From contig NZ_JACHXP010000014.1 in assembly GCF_014192215.1 (NCBI RefSeq), positions 39,540 through 103,539 on the forward strand: a stretch of 64,000 bases of DNA. Direction: 5' to 3'. This document shows, in pieces, positions 9,277 to 17,595 of this stretch. Within the stretch, counting starts at the first letter, position 1, and each line of letters opens with the position of its first letter. The translations under genes were made by a program, and so were the position numbers. The DNA is from Halomonas cerina (lineage in GTDB: Bacteria; Pseudomonadota; Gammaproteobacteria; Pseudomonadales; Halomonadaceae). A model generated the notes under the pieces. It was not told the origin of the DNA. It searched no databases and worked only from the letters and a program-made list of their open reading frames with translations.

Positions 9277-10664
9277 GTCAGCTTGTCTCCGATCAGCCAG
9301 TCCAGGGCGCTGTCCAGGCGGATATGCGGCAGCGCTCCGCCCTCCCTTGGCAGGGGACGAAAGGCGGTGAAGGTGAAGCCTTGGCGTGCCCAGAAGGCGG
9401 CATCGGGCAGGCGGTTGGGCACCTCGCCGGGGAACATCAGCACCTCCTCGCCCGCCAGGGTGGTGCCGCGCAGGGCCGGCAAGGTCTCGCCGCGCTGCTC
9501 GACTTCCCGTGCCTCGGTGGCGCGGATCGAGGCCAGCGACAGGGCGCGCACCGGCACGTCGGCGAAACGCAGGTCCTTGAGCGGCTCGGCCAGCAGGGCT
9601 TCGAGCAGGCCGACCAGCCGAGCGTGCTGTTCCGGTGTCACATGGTCGGCCTTGGTGGCGGCGATGGCCAGGCGGTCGATACGCGGCGCGAAGAGGCGCG
9701 AGAGCAGGCTGCGCCGGCCGTAGTCGAAGCTCTGCATCAGGTTGGCCAGGGCCCGGGACAGGTCCTCGAAGCGCTCGGGACCCGCGTTCAGTGCCCCCAG
9801 CACGTCCACCAGCACGATCTGGCGATCGAAGCGCCGGAAGTGCTCACGGTAGAAAGGCTTCACGATGTGCTGCAGGTAATGGTCGAAGCGCCGGGCCAGG
9901 GTGGCGTAGAGGCTCTGTGCCGGCAGCGCTGCCAGGGTGTCACGGTCGGCCTCGGCGATGCCGGGCAAGGGAAAGAATTGCAGGACCGGGGCACCGGCGA
10001 GCTCGCCGGGGAGCAGGAAGCGGCCGGGCTGCAGGTCCGAAAAGCCGGCTTCCCGGGCCGCTCGCAGACCCGCGGCATAGTGCTCGGCGATCTCCGCGAG
10101 CCGTGCCTCGTCGACCTCGCTGGCCGGGTCCAGGGTCGAGACGGCGTCGTGCCAGACGGCGAAGAGGCCGGCACGCTCGCAGCCGATGGTCGGCTGTTGG
10201 GCCTGACTCCAGCTCAGGTAGTCGTGGCCCAGCAGCGGCAGGTCGAGCAGCCATTCTCCGGGGTAGTCGAACAGATCCAGCGTCAGCTCACGGGTCTCAC
10301 CGCCCAGCAGGCGGCGTCGGCTCGGCCGGTAGCGGATCACCAGGCGCAGTTCGCTGATACCGCGGGTAGGCTCGGGCCAGCGGGGCGGGGTCGCGTCCAA
10401 GGCGCTCATCGCCTGGTCGTAGGGAAAGCGCGGCACGCCGAGATCCTGCTGGGCGACCCGGCGCGCGCCAAGCAGTCGCCCCTCCCGGGCGGCAGGCAGC
10501 AAGTCCAGGCGGGCCTCGAGGCCGGCGTGGCGGAGCTGGTTGACCAGCGACGTAAGAAAGGCGGTCTTGCCCGAGCGCGACAGGCCGGTCACCGCCAGCC
10601 GTAGCTGGCGGTCCCGGCCGCGTTCCAGCAGGTCGTGCAGTTCCCGGGTCAGGGGATGGCGCAT
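9273..10664 (-). CDS. ycjX: YcjX family P-loop GTPase-like protein (DUF463)
   Basis: The 463-residue length fits the family. A Walker A motif GLSRSGKT spans residues 27-34, close to the N-terminus as is normal for YcjX. The conserved segment LFDYPGEWLLDLPLL follows in the middle of the protein. YcjX proteins are predicted stress-associated NTPases that work with YcjF. There is no signal peptide. The gene lies directly next to the IscB element, whose downstream end is within ~100 bp of its start, so its promoter region may have been altered by the insertion. Confidence 0.9.
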   Translation of the reverse strand: MRHPLTRELHDLLERGRDRQLRLAVTGLSRSGKTAFLTSLVNQLRHAGLEARLDLLPAAREGRLLGARRVAQQDLGVPRFPYDQAMSALDATPPRWPEPTRGISELRLVIRYRPSRRRLLGGETRELTLDLFDYPGEWLLDLPLLGHDYLSWSQAQQPTIGCERAGLFAVWHDAVSTLDPASEVDEARLAEIAEHYAAGLRAAREAGFSDLQPGRFLLPGELAGAPVLQFFPLPGIAEADRDTLAALPAQSLYATLARRFDHYLQHIVKPFYREHFRRFDRQIVLVDVLGALNAGPERFEDLSRALANLMQSFDYGRRSLLSRLFAPRIDRLAIAATKADHVTPEQHARLVGLLEALLAEPLKDLRFADVPVRALSLASIRATEAREVEQRGETLPALRGTTLAGEEVLMFPGEVPNRLPDAAFWARQGFTFTAFRPLPREGGALPHIRLDSALDWLIGDKLT

Positions 10665-10708
10665 GGCATGGCGTCCGTGTCGGCGATCATCAGATTTTTC
10701 GCGGGATA

Positions 10709-10770
10709 CCCGGTACTTCTAGTGCCGGGAGGGATAGCGTGTCGCCCGAAGGGCGACCTGGATTACGCTA
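10709..10770. other. Hairpins at the downstream end of the IscB element
   Basis: Two hairpins follow iscB. The first pairs TAGCGT (10735-10740) with ACGCTA (10765-10770) around an inner GTCGCCC/GGGCGAC stem (10741-10747, 10751-10757) and overlaps the iscB stop. The second is CCCGGTACT/AGTGCCGGG (10709-10717, 10721-10729) with one G-T wobble. Subterminal hairpins are typical of IS200/IS605-type ends, so one of them is probably the element end; the first could also terminate iscB transcription. The exact boundary cannot be fixed from one sequence. Confidence 0.5.
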
Positions 10771-12145
10771 CCGCTCGTCCCGCTTCTCCTTTGTCGTTGC
10801 GGGTGGGTGTCAGGTGGTAGCAATAGCCATCACCGCGTTGCAGGAGCGTGCAGTGGCGCCAGGAAATGCCCTGCACGACGCCGTGCTCGGTCTGGATGTT
10901 GAAGCTGCCGGTCTGGCGGATCGCCACACGACCCACATGGGTGCCGGCCTTTTTGCCGCTGGGCACTACCGCCTTGACCATATCGCCGGTCTGGAAGCCG
11001 TGCACCTGCTTCCGGCGCATCAGGATGCCGCGTGGAAAGCCAAACTTGTCCAGGCGAGTGCGCTGGTAGCTGCCCCGGCCCATGGCCCTGAGAGTCAGCG
11101 TCGGCACCTGCCAGCCGTGCAGGGCCTCGACCTGACCGACACAGGCGGCATCCAGCGCGTGCGTCTTGGGGATGCCGAGGCGCTGACGGTTGTACTTGGT
11201 CAGGCCGCCTGTCCCTACCGCGACAGGCAGCCCCTTGCGTTTGAGGTTTCGGTTCAGCGCCCAGCGGGTGGCATTGACGGCACTGGCATCGCGCAGCGGC
11301 CTGTCGTGCTGCTGGATAACCCGCCGGTAGCGGGCGTCTGCCGACTGGCGATGCTGTGTCAGCCGCTTTTTCAGTCCTCTGGCGGTGGCAAAGAAGGCAT
11401 CCAGCGTGTCGGCGCCCTTCTCCTGATTGCAGTCGTGGCAGGCCAGGGTCAGATTGCCGATGCGGTCGGAGCCGCCATGGCTTCGTGACTCGATATGCTC
11501 GATCTCCAGTGGGGTGTTGGTGGCGCCGCAGTAGGCGCACTCGTGACCCCACTTCACCAGCAGGTACTCGCGGACCTCGTAGCCCAGCAGGGTGCCCTGC
11601 TGGTACTCGACGCCGGAAATCTCGGGATTGTCGAGCTTCTGGGTGTCGAAGCGCACCAGCTCCTGGCTGAGAGAGGTGATCGGTGCCAGGCGGCAGAGCC
11701 GATCCACCCAGGCAGAAAGGGTATCGACACGGTGCTGCAGGCTGGGCGCCAGCCAGCCGTCTCGGCGGGTGCGATTGTCGAAACGTGGCGCACGATGACG
11801 CAGGTTCTTGGTGCGACGGCGGCGGCGGAAGGCACGGCGCTGATCCAGCGCCTCACGGATCTGAAAGCCGCGATGCACCAGCTCGAACAGACACAGCACA
11901 TGATGCTTCCCGACCTCTCTCTCTTCGCTGTTTTCGCGCATCAGCGCCAGCCCGGTGATACGGCTGCCGGGGTCGATGCCCAGCCTCAGCGGCTGCGTCT
12001 CGCCGTCCACTCGATCCTTGAGGCGAATGGTGAATGGATAGCGCTTGTGCACCACGGCCCGGCCTCGCGCCAGCATCAGCCGAGCCCGCTTTTCCGAGCA
12101 CGGCATCAAGGGCCGCTTCTGTCTATCCAATACGAAAACCGCCAT
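10763..12145 (-). CDS. iscB: IscB RNA-guided HNH/RuvC nuclease
   Basis: This 460-residue protein has the full IscB layout. The PLMP domain (RPLMPCSEKRARLML, residues 11-25) comes first, then RuvC-I (LGIDPGSRITGLAL, D58) and an arginine-rich bridge helix (QRRAFRRRRRTKNLRHR, 102-118). RuvC-II has SQELVRFD (E162). The HNH domain has zinc cysteines C203/C206/C236/C239 and EIEHI (H217), and RuvC-III has HALDAA (D332). All catalytic residues are intact. IscB is the ancestor family of Cas9 and cleaves DNA guided by an omega-RNA encoded just upstream. I choose the ATG at 12145, with AAGGAGG upstream; a longer open frame reads through the RNA region and is not expected to be translated. Confidence 0.95.
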   Translation of the reverse strand: MAVFVLDRQKRPLMPCSEKRARLMLARGRAVVHKRYPFTIRLKDRVDGETQPLRLGIDPGSRITGLALMRENSEEREVGKHHVLCLFELVHRGFQIREALDQRRAFRRRRRTKNLRHRAPRFDNRTRRDGWLAPSLQHRVDTLSAWVDRLCRLAPITSLSQELVRFDTQKLDNPEISGVEYQQGTLLGYEVREYLLVKWGHECAYCGATNTPLEIEHIESRSHGGSDRIGNLTLACHDCNQEKGADTLDAFFATARGLKKRLTQHRQSADARYRRVIQQHDRPLRDASAVNATRWALNRNLKRKGLPVAVGTGGLTKYNRQRLGIPKTHALDAACVGQVEALHGWQVPTLTLRAMGRGSYQRTRLDKFGFPRGILMRRKQVHGFQTGDMVKAVVPSGKKAGTHVGRVAIRQTGSFNIQTEHGVVQGISWRHCTLLQRGDGYCYHLTPTRNDKGEAGRAVA

Positions 12146-12443
12146 GGCGATTTCCTCCTTGTCGTTGCCCTTACGGGCCTTGTGCCGTGGGCCTGTCGGC
12201 CCATCTCCCCTCGGGAATGTCCATGACCGGCTCCTGCCGACACCGTTGCCGTCAGCAGCGATCAGAACCTTCGGCGCTTTACCTTTCGCCAGCATGATCC
12301 TGATCTTCCAGCGCCCACCGCTGTGGAAGCACGGTGGGGTGGGTCTTGACGACCTGTCACGAACGTAGCCGGTGGGTGTCCGCTTTCCCTGGTCAACCGA
12401 GCCTGCTTTCACAAGCTCCGCCGTTCACGGCGGGGTAGTTGAC
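12146..12443 (-). ncRNA. Predicted omega-RNA (HEARO-type) scaffold of IscB
   Basis: The ~300-base region directly upstream of iscB has the position and length of IscB-associated omega-RNAs. On the minus strand it opens with GTCAAC (12438-12443), which can pair with GTTGAC (12392-12397). These enclose the hairpin CCGCCGTGAACGGCGG. Further hairpins include CCCACCG/CGGTGGG (near 12313-12335), GGGCC-GACA-GGCCC and GCCC-GTAA-GGGC close to iscB. The guide should be the bases immediately upstream of 12443, inside the end of the MFS gene. The 5' boundary and the fold are predictions. Confidence 0.72.
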
Positions 12444-13621
12444 GGAGGCGTGACTTGGGGGCCCTGGTGTCGTATCACAAGATGTCGCCAGCCCAGGGCC
12501 AGGACCGGCAGCAGGCACAGCGGCAACAGCACGGCATTGAGGCGGCTCCAGCCCAGCGCCGTGACCAGCGGACCGGCGAGCAGGGCGGTCAGGGCCACGG
12601 TCGTGAAGACCAGGAATTCGTTGGCGGCCTGGGTGCGGGCCTTCTCGGCGGGTCGGTAGGCCTCGGTGAGCAGCCCGGTGGCCGGCAGGAAGGTGAAGTT
12701 CCAGCCTAGGCCGAGCAGGATCAGGCCGGCATGGAAACCGGCAAGCCCGGCCTCGAGGTGGGCCACCAGGCTGCTGGCGAGGAGCAGGGTGCAGCCGGCC
12801 AGGATCAGGCGGGGCGCACCGAAGCGGGCGGTGAGCCGGCCGGTCACGAAGGAAGGCAGGAACATGGCCACCACGTGCCACTGGATGGTGGTGGCCACCT
12901 GGTCGAAGGGCAGGCCCTCTGCGGTCATGGCCAGAGGCGTGGCCGTCATCGCCAGGTTCATTACCCCGTAGCCGATCAGTGCCGCCGTCACGGCAACGAT
13001 GAAGGTCGGCTGGCGGAGGATCTCGCCGAGGGGGCGGGCCTCTCCCTCGCCGTGGGTGCGTTGCGGTGGCGGCAACCGGATCAGCGCCAGCACGACCAGG
13101 GCCAGCAGGTAGAGGGCGCCGAGCCCCAGAAAGCTGCCCAGGAAGGGGGTCTCGGCCAGCGCCCGGCTATGCCGGGCCAGCCAGGGACCGAAGAAGGCGG
13201 CCAGCACCCCGCCGCCCATCACCAGGCCGATGGCGCGGTCACGCAGGGGGGCCGGGGCGGCCTCCACGGCCGCGAAGCGGTACAGCTGGCCGAAGCCGAT
13301 GCCGATGCCGATCAGCCAGGTAGCCACCAGAAACAGCCCGAAGTGCTCGCCGGCCAGCGCCTGCACCGCCAGGGCCGCCCCGGCCAGGCCCAGCAGGTTG
13401 CCGAGCATGAAGCCGCGACGCCATCCCAGGCGGGCCATGAGCAGCGAGGCCGGGATGGTGGCGCACATCAGGCCCAGCCATTGGGTGGCCACCGGCGCGG
13501 TAGACCAGGCCGGGGCAGGCGCCAAGACGGCGCCGATCAGCGGCGAGACGGCGATCAGCAGGATGTTGCCGCTGATCAACAGGGCCTGGCACAGCGACAG
13601 CAGGGACACGGCGAGGGGCAT
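12425..13621 (-). CDS. Major facilitator superfamily transporter, 3' end overlapped by the IscB element
   Basis: This 398-residue protein has about 12 hydrophobic segments and the usual cytoplasmic loop midway (PPPQRTHGEGEARPLGEI). The MFS loop 2-3 motif appears as LLMARLGWRRGFML. The substrate cannot be predicted. The last codons (STTPP then TGA at 12425-12427) lie inside the IscB element end, so the original C-terminus was probably replaced when the element inserted; the near-normal length suggests only the tail was changed. The gene reads toward iscB on the same strand, so read-through transcription could supply the omega-RNA with its guide. Confidence 0.88.
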   Translation of the reverse strand: MPLAVSLLSLCQALLISGNILLIAVSPLIGAVLAPAPAWSTAPVATQWLGLMCATIPASLLMARLGWRRGFMLGNLLGLAGAALAVQALAGEHFGLFLVATWLIGIGIGFGQLYRFAAVEAAPAPLRDRAIGLVMGGGVLAAFFGPWLARHSRALAETPFLGSFLGLGALYLLALVVLALIRLPPPQRTHGEGEARPLGEILRQPTFIVAVTAALIGYGVMNLAMTATPLAMTAEGLPFDQVATTIQWHVVAMFLPSFVTGRLTARFGAPRLILAGCTLLLASSLVAHLEAGLAGFHAGLILLGLGWNFTFLPATGLLTEAYRPAEKARTQAANEFLVFTTVALTALLAGPLVTALGWSRLNAVLLPLCLLPVLALGWRHLVIRHQGPQVTPPSTTPP

Positions 13622-13824
13622 GGTGCCTCCATGACAGGGGCGGCCAAGCGCTACTGGCCCCCGGAGATGACGTCATGCCGATCTTCCCACCGCGTCGCGG
13701 AAGGCGCAAACACGAGACCCGGTGGCAAAGGCGGTGTCGCCGGAGCGGGCGGATAGGGGCAGCGCCACGCCGGTGAGCACGATGGCGAAGGGCATCGGCG
13801 GGTCAGCACCGGCGCTGTCGCTGT

Positions 13825-14043
13825 CTACGGGGGCGGTACGGCGCCGACCGGGACGGGCTCCACCAGGCCGAACAGCTGGGCCAGCAAGGGGGCGGTGGCA
13901 ATCAAGAAGCCGAGCACGGCCAGGCCGTACCCGAGCAGGCGATGACGTTGCCGACGGGCGAGCGTCAGTCCGCCGATGCAGACCAGCAAGCCGACCAGGT
14001 TGAAGGCGTAACCGAGCATCTGAAGGAGTTGGTAGGCGGTCAT
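13825..14043 (-). CDS. Small two-helix membrane protein, unknown function
   Basis: This 72-residue protein is MTAYQLLQMLGYAFNLVGLL at its start, with two hydrophobic segments (about residues 8-28 and 38-60) joined by an RRQRHR loop, and a proline-rich tail. A good ribosome site (CGGGAG, about five bases before the ATG at 14043) supports it as real. A longer upstream extension exists but is arginine/proline-rich and looks non-coding. No family is recognised. It lies between the MFS gene and the divergent DUF924 gene. Confidence 0.6.
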   Translation of the reverse strand: MTAYQLLQMLGYAFNLVGLLVCIGGLTLARRQRHRLLGYGLAVLGFLIATAPLLAQLFGLVEPVPVGAVPPP

Positions 14044-14123
14044 GGGACTCCCGTGGCATGGTGATCGAAGCGAGTGACGGCTAGCCTGACAGGATATCAG
14101 CTGAGGCGAGGGAGGAAGCGTCC

Positions 14124-14672
14124 ATGGCCCGCAGGCATCCCGGTGCGGTGATCGACTTCTGGTTCGGGGAGCTGGCCCCGGCTCAGTGGTTCCACAAGGC
14201 ACCGACGCTGGATGACGAGATCCGCCGGCGTTTCGGGGCCTGTCACGCGGCGGCCGCGCGGGGTGAGCTGTGGCACTGGCGCGACTCGGCCCGGGGGCGA
14301 CTGGCGGAAGTGATCGTGCTCGACCAGTTTTCCCGCCACCTGCACCGTGGCTCGTCACAGGCCTATGCCTGCGATGCCCAGGCCCTGGTGCTGGCCCAGG
14401 AGGCGGTGGCGCAGGGAGCGGATCGCTACCTGGATGTGCCCTGGCGCGCCTTCCTGTTCATGCCCTACATGCACAGCGAGTCGCTGGTGATCCACGACGA
14501 GGCCCTGCGCCTGTTCGACCAGCCGGGGCTGGAGGAGAACCTGCGCCACGAACAGCGCCATCGTCAGGTGATCGCCCGTTTCGGCCGCTATCCGCACCGT
14601 AATGCGGCGCTCGGGCGTCCTTCGACGCCGGAGGAGCATGCCTTTCTTGCCGGCCCGGGGGCTTCCTTCTGA
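14124..14672 (+). CDS. DUF924 family protein
   Basis: This 182-residue protein matches the DUF924 family. It has the N-terminal VIDFWFGELAPAQWFHKAP, the central VIVLDQFSRHLHRGSSQAYACD and PWRAFLFMPYMHSE, and the late segment RFGRYPHRNAALGRPSTPEE. The family is helical and related to tetratricopeptide-like folds; its biochemical role is not established. It is soluble, with no signal peptide. The neighbours give no clear functional hint; a GlsB-type gene follows after 73 bp. Confidence 0.88.
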   Translation: MARRHPGAVIDFWFGELAPAQWFHKAPTLDDEIRRRFGACHAAAARGELWHWRDSARGRLAEVIVLDQFSRHLHRGSSQAYACDAQALVLAQEAVAQGADRYLDVPWRAFLFMPYMHSESLVIHDEALRLFDQPGLEENLRHEQRHRQVIARFGRYPHRNAALGRPSTPEEHAFLAGPGASF

Positions 14673-14745
14673 TCCGCGGCTACGCCACCATCAGCCTGCC
14701 AGACACCATCGAGCACACCCACCCACGACCACTAAGGAGGACATC

Positions 14746-14988
14746 ATGGGCATCATCGCCTGGCTGATCATCGGGGGACTGGCCGGCTGGATCGCCGGTC
14801 ACATCATGCGCGGCGGCGGCTTCGGCCTGCTCGGCAACATCGGGGTGGGGATCGTCGGCGCGGTGCTTGGCGGTGGCCTGTTCAGCCTGCTGGGCCTGCA
14901 GGCCGGGGGCTTCATCGGCTCCCTGGTGACCGCCATCGTCGGCGCCGTGGTGCTGCTGTGGGTGATCGCCAAGGTCAAGAAGGCCTGA
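14746..14988 (+). CDS. GlsB/YeaQ/YmgE family membrane protein
   Basis: This 80-residue glycine-rich protein (transglycosylase-associated family) has three hydrophobic segments. Characteristic pieces are IIAWLIIGGLAGWIAGHIM and GNIGVGIVGAVLGGGLF. It is a small inner-membrane protein often induced by stress; no enzymatic role is shown. The ATG at 14746 follows a strong ribosome site (AAGGAGG), which decides the start over longer in-frame extensions. Confidence 0.88.
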   Translation: MGIIAWLIIGGLAGWIAGHIMRGGGFGLLGNIGVGIVGAVLGGGLFSLLGLQAGGFIGSLVTAIVGAVVLLWVIAKVKKA

Positions 14989-15099
14989 CGACGACCGGCA
15001 AGGAGGCCAGTTACGCCCCGTCCCGCCGCCGATACGGCGGGGCGGGGCGTGCTTCTGCCGGCCCTGGGCCGCTAGAAAGGGCATCAACAAGGGAATGCC

Positions 15100-16170
15100 A
15101 TGTACCTATTGCAACGACTCAGCGCGGCGCTGGTACGCGGCATCGCCGACATGGGCTGGCGGCTGCTCGGACTGCTGCTCCTCGCCTACCTGCTCCTCGC
15201 CTGGCTCGGGCTGGCCCTGACCGGCGAGCAGGCGCTGGTCGCCTCCCTGGCGACCTTCCTCTATTACATGATCGTCACCGTCTCCACCGTGGGCTACGGC
15301 GACGCCTCGCCGGTATCGACGGGCGGGCAGCTGATGGTCGTCTTCTTCATCATTCCGGTAGGGATCGGGCTGTTCGCCACCCTGCTGGGCAAGGCCTCGG
15401 CCCTGGTCATCTCGCAGTTCACCAGGCGCCTTCACGGGGAGCAATCGATCATGCAGCAGGACCATATCGTCATCGTCGGCTTCAATGCCTACACCGAGTC
15501 GCTCGTCAGACAGGTCCGGGAAGAGGCCCGGGCGGGACAGCTGGTGGCGCTGTGTGTGGATGCCACGGCGCCGGACCGCAATCCCTTCCTGGAACTGGGG
15601 GTGGAGTACTGCCGGGCCGCCTCCCTGACCGATGAGACCCTCTACGCGCGGGCCGCGGTGAAGGATGCCGCGCTGGTGGTGGTCGACGTCGAGGACGACA
15701 GCGAGACCAACCTGGTCTGCATGCACCTGGCCACCATCGTGGCTGAGCGCTGCATCATCACCGCCTACGTCAAGAATCAGATGGTCGGCCGCCTGCTCGA
15801 GGTGCACTGCCCCAAGGTGAACGTGATTCCCTCCCTGCATCAGAAGATGCTGGTCAAGGCGGCCCTCGACCCCGGCAGCGAGGAGGTCATGCGCAAGCTT
15901 GTCGATGCCGACCAGGAGCAGACACAGTACATGACCCGCCTGGCGAGGCTGTCCTCCCCGCTGTCGGTCGATCGGGTGGCCGACCGTTTGCGACGGCGTT
16001 GTCGGGCCTCGCTGATTGCCATCAAACAGGCGGGGGACCTGCATCCGCGCCTCAATCCCGATGACACTATCCTGCTGGATGCCGACGACGAGGTGTTCTA
16101 CATCGCCGCCCAGCGCCTCACGGCCGAGGAACTGGTCAGCCATCTGGCCGACGAGGCGCGTGAGGCCTGA
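15100..16170 (+). CDS. Two-TM potassium channel with RCK (TrkA-N/TrkA-C) domains
   Basis: This 356-residue protein has TM1 at ~20-40, the K+ selectivity filter TVGYGD at 63-68 and TM2 at ~78-100. A cytosolic regulatory region follows, with a Rossmann-like TrkA-N domain (HIVIVGFNAYTESLVRQV from ~122) and a C-terminal TrkA-C-like domain (LNPDDTILLDADDEVFYIA). The nucleotide-binding glycines of the Rossmann loop are partly replaced (GFNAYTE), so ligand binding may differ from classical RCK domains. The likely role is gated K+ flux, which would suit a halophile. A hairpin terminator lies between it and the convergent gabT. Confidence 0.9.
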   Translation: MYLLQRLSAALVRGIADMGWRLLGLLLLAYLLLAWLGLALTGEQALVASLATFLYYMIVTVSTVGYGDASPVSTGGQLMVVFFIIPVGIGLFATLLGKASALVISQFTRRLHGEQSIMQQDHIVIVGFNAYTESLVRQVREEARAGQLVALCVDATAPDRNPFLELGVEYCRAASLTDETLYARAAVKDAALVVVDVEDDSETNLVCMHLATIVAERCIITAYVKNQMVGRLLEVHCPKVNVIPSLHQKMLVKAALDPGSEEVMRKLVDADQEQTQYMTRLARLSSPLSVDRVADRLRRRCRASLIAIKQAGDLHPRLNPDDTILLDADDEVFYIAAQRLTAEELVSHLADEAREA

Positions 16171-16206
16171 CGGACGAGGCGTGGCGAGGGCTTGCTCTGA
16201 GCGCAG

Positions 16207-16234
16207 ACCGCCCGGCTGTCGCCAGCCGGGCGGT
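16207..16234. terminator. Bidirectional hairpin between K+ channel gene and gabT
   Basis: The perfect 11-bp stem ACCGCCCGGCT / AGCCGGGCGGT with a six-base loop lies between the ends of two convergent genes. There is no long U-tract on either strand. Confidence 0.6.
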
Positions 16235-16262
16235 GAGGGTCACGCTAGCGTGGCACCGCGGC

Positions 16263-17561
16263 TCAGGCGGTGGCGGCGCTCTTGCTGCCCACCAGTTCCT
16301 TGAGGGACTCCTCGACGATGGCGAGGCCTTCCTCGAGCACCTCGTCCTCGATGGTGACCGGCATCAAGAAGCGGATGGTGTTGCCGTACAGGCCGCAGGA
16401 GAGCAGGATCAGCCCCTTCTCGCGGGCCTTCTTGCACACCGCGCCGGCCAGGTCGGCATCCGGGGTATGATTGGCCTTGTCGGACACCAGGTCGACGGCG
16501 GCCATGGCGCCCAGGTTGCGGGCATTGTCGACGCAGTCGAAGTCCTGCTGCCACTGGGCGAAGCGCTTGGCCAGCTTGTCGCCCAGCGCCTGGCTCTTGT
16601 CGAGGATGTGCTCTTCCTCGAACACCTCGAGCACCGCCAGGGCGGCGGCACAGGAGACCGGGCTGCCGGTGTAGGTGCCGCCCAGCGAGTTGCCGCCGGA
16701 GGCGTCCATATGCTTGTCGGTGCCGACCACCGCGGAGATCGGCATGCCGTCGGCCATGCTCTTGGCCATGGTGATGATGTCCGGCTCCACGCCGCTGTGC
16801 TCGATGGCGAACATCTTGCCGGTGCGCCCGAAACCGCTCTGGACCTCGTCGACGATCATCAGCATGCCGTGCTCATCACAGATCTCGCGGATCGCCTTGA
16901 GGAAGCTGGCCGGGGCCTGGTAGAAGCCGCCCTCGCCGAGCACCGGCTCGAGCACGATCGCCGCGGTGTCCTTGGGGTTGGCATCGGTCTTCAGGGCCAT
17001 CTTCAGGCCACGCAGGGCCTCGTCCTCGCTGACGCCGTGGTAGGGCACCGGGTAGGGGGCGCGGAACACGTTGCCCGGCATGGTCCCGAAGTCGGTGGCG
17101 TAGGGGGCGACCTTGCCGTTCATGGCCATGGTCATGAAAGTCCGGCCGTGGTAGCCGCCATCGAAGCAGATGACGTTATTCTTGCCGGTGGCGGCGCGGG
17201 CGACCTTCACCGCGTTCTCCAGCGCTTCGGCGCCGGAGTTGGCCAGCATCACCTTGGCATGGCCACGCACCGGGGTGATCTGGCTGAGCTTCTCGGCCAG
17301 CTTCACGTAGCCCTCGTAGGGCATCACGGTCTGGCAGGTGTGCATCACGCGGTCGAGCTGGTCCTTGACCGCCTGGACCACCTTGGGATGGCGATGGCCG
17401 ATATTGAGCACCCCGATGCCGCCGGCGAAATCGATGATGCGGTTGCCATCGGCGTCCCACACCAGGGCGTTCTCGGCACGATCGGCGAACTGAGTGGCCG
17501 GGCTCGCGGCTCCATTGGCCACATAGCGCTGCTTGAGGTCGTTGAGCTGAGCGTTGTTCAT
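16263..17561 (-). CDS. gabT: 4-aminobutyrate aminotransferase
   Basis: This 432-residue class III PLP aminotransferase converts GABA and 2-oxoglutarate to succinate semialdehyde and glutamate. Visible features are the PLP phosphate loop [16 protein letters not shown], the cofactor aspartate in [13 protein letters not shown] (D238) and the Schiff-base lysine K267 in [10 protein letters not shown]. The start at 17561 ([13 protein letters not shown]) follows AAGGAGG; a longer reading is possible but has no ribosome site. It lies 34 bp after gabD and forms a gabD-gabT operon that feeds GABA carbon to succinate. Confidence 0.95.
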   Translation of the reverse strand: MNNAQLNDLKQRYVANGAASPATQFADRAENALVWDADGNRIIDFAGGIGVLNIGHRHPKVVQAVKDQLDRVMHTCQTVMPYEGYVKLAEKLSQITPVRGHAKVMLANSGAEALENAVKVARAATGKNNVICFDGGYHGRTFMTMAMNGKVAPYATDFGTMPGNVFRAPYPVPYHGVSEDEALRGLKMALKTDANPKDTAAIVLEPVLGEGGFYQAPASFLKAIREICDEHGMLMIVDEVQSGFGRTGKMFAIEHSGVEPDIITMAKSMADGMPISAVVGTDKHMDASGGNSLGGTYTGSPVSCAAALAVLEVFEEEHILDKSQALGDKLAKRFAQWQQDFDCVDNARNLGAMAAVDLVSDKANHTPDADLAGAVCKKAREKGLILLSCGLYGNTIRFLMPVTIEDEVLEEGLAIVEESLKELVGSKSAATA

Positions 17562-17595
17562 GAATCCTGCCTCCTTGGTAAGACGTGGCGGGCGA

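Larger units (their letters stand above)
10709..12443 (-). mobile_element. IscB (OMEGA) element without a TnpA transposase
   Basis: The unit consists of an omega-RNA region, iscB and terminal hairpins, and interrupts the spacing between ycjX and an MFS gene. The upstream end has the hairpin CCGCCGT/ACGGCGG (12418-12424 with 12427-12433), characteristic of IS200/IS605-group ends. No Y1 transposase gene is present, so the element is non-autonomous or domesticated. The upstream boundary is proposed at 12443, where GTCAAC pairs with an internal GTTGAC; the downstream boundary is uncertain. Confidence 0.7.

Noticed and set aside
9093..10604. Plus-strand open frame opposite ycjX/ycjF
   Set aside because: It is antisense to two conserved genes in standard order and lacks recognisable domains.
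12146..12412. N-terminal extension of the IscB frame
   Set aside because: It overlaps the predicted omega-RNA, and the internal ATG at 12145 has a strong ribosome site and gives the standard PLMP start.
13673..14059. Minus-strand frame overlapping the small membrane protein
   Set aside because: Its composition is non-conserved; the competing frame has a ribosome site and two hydrophobic helices.
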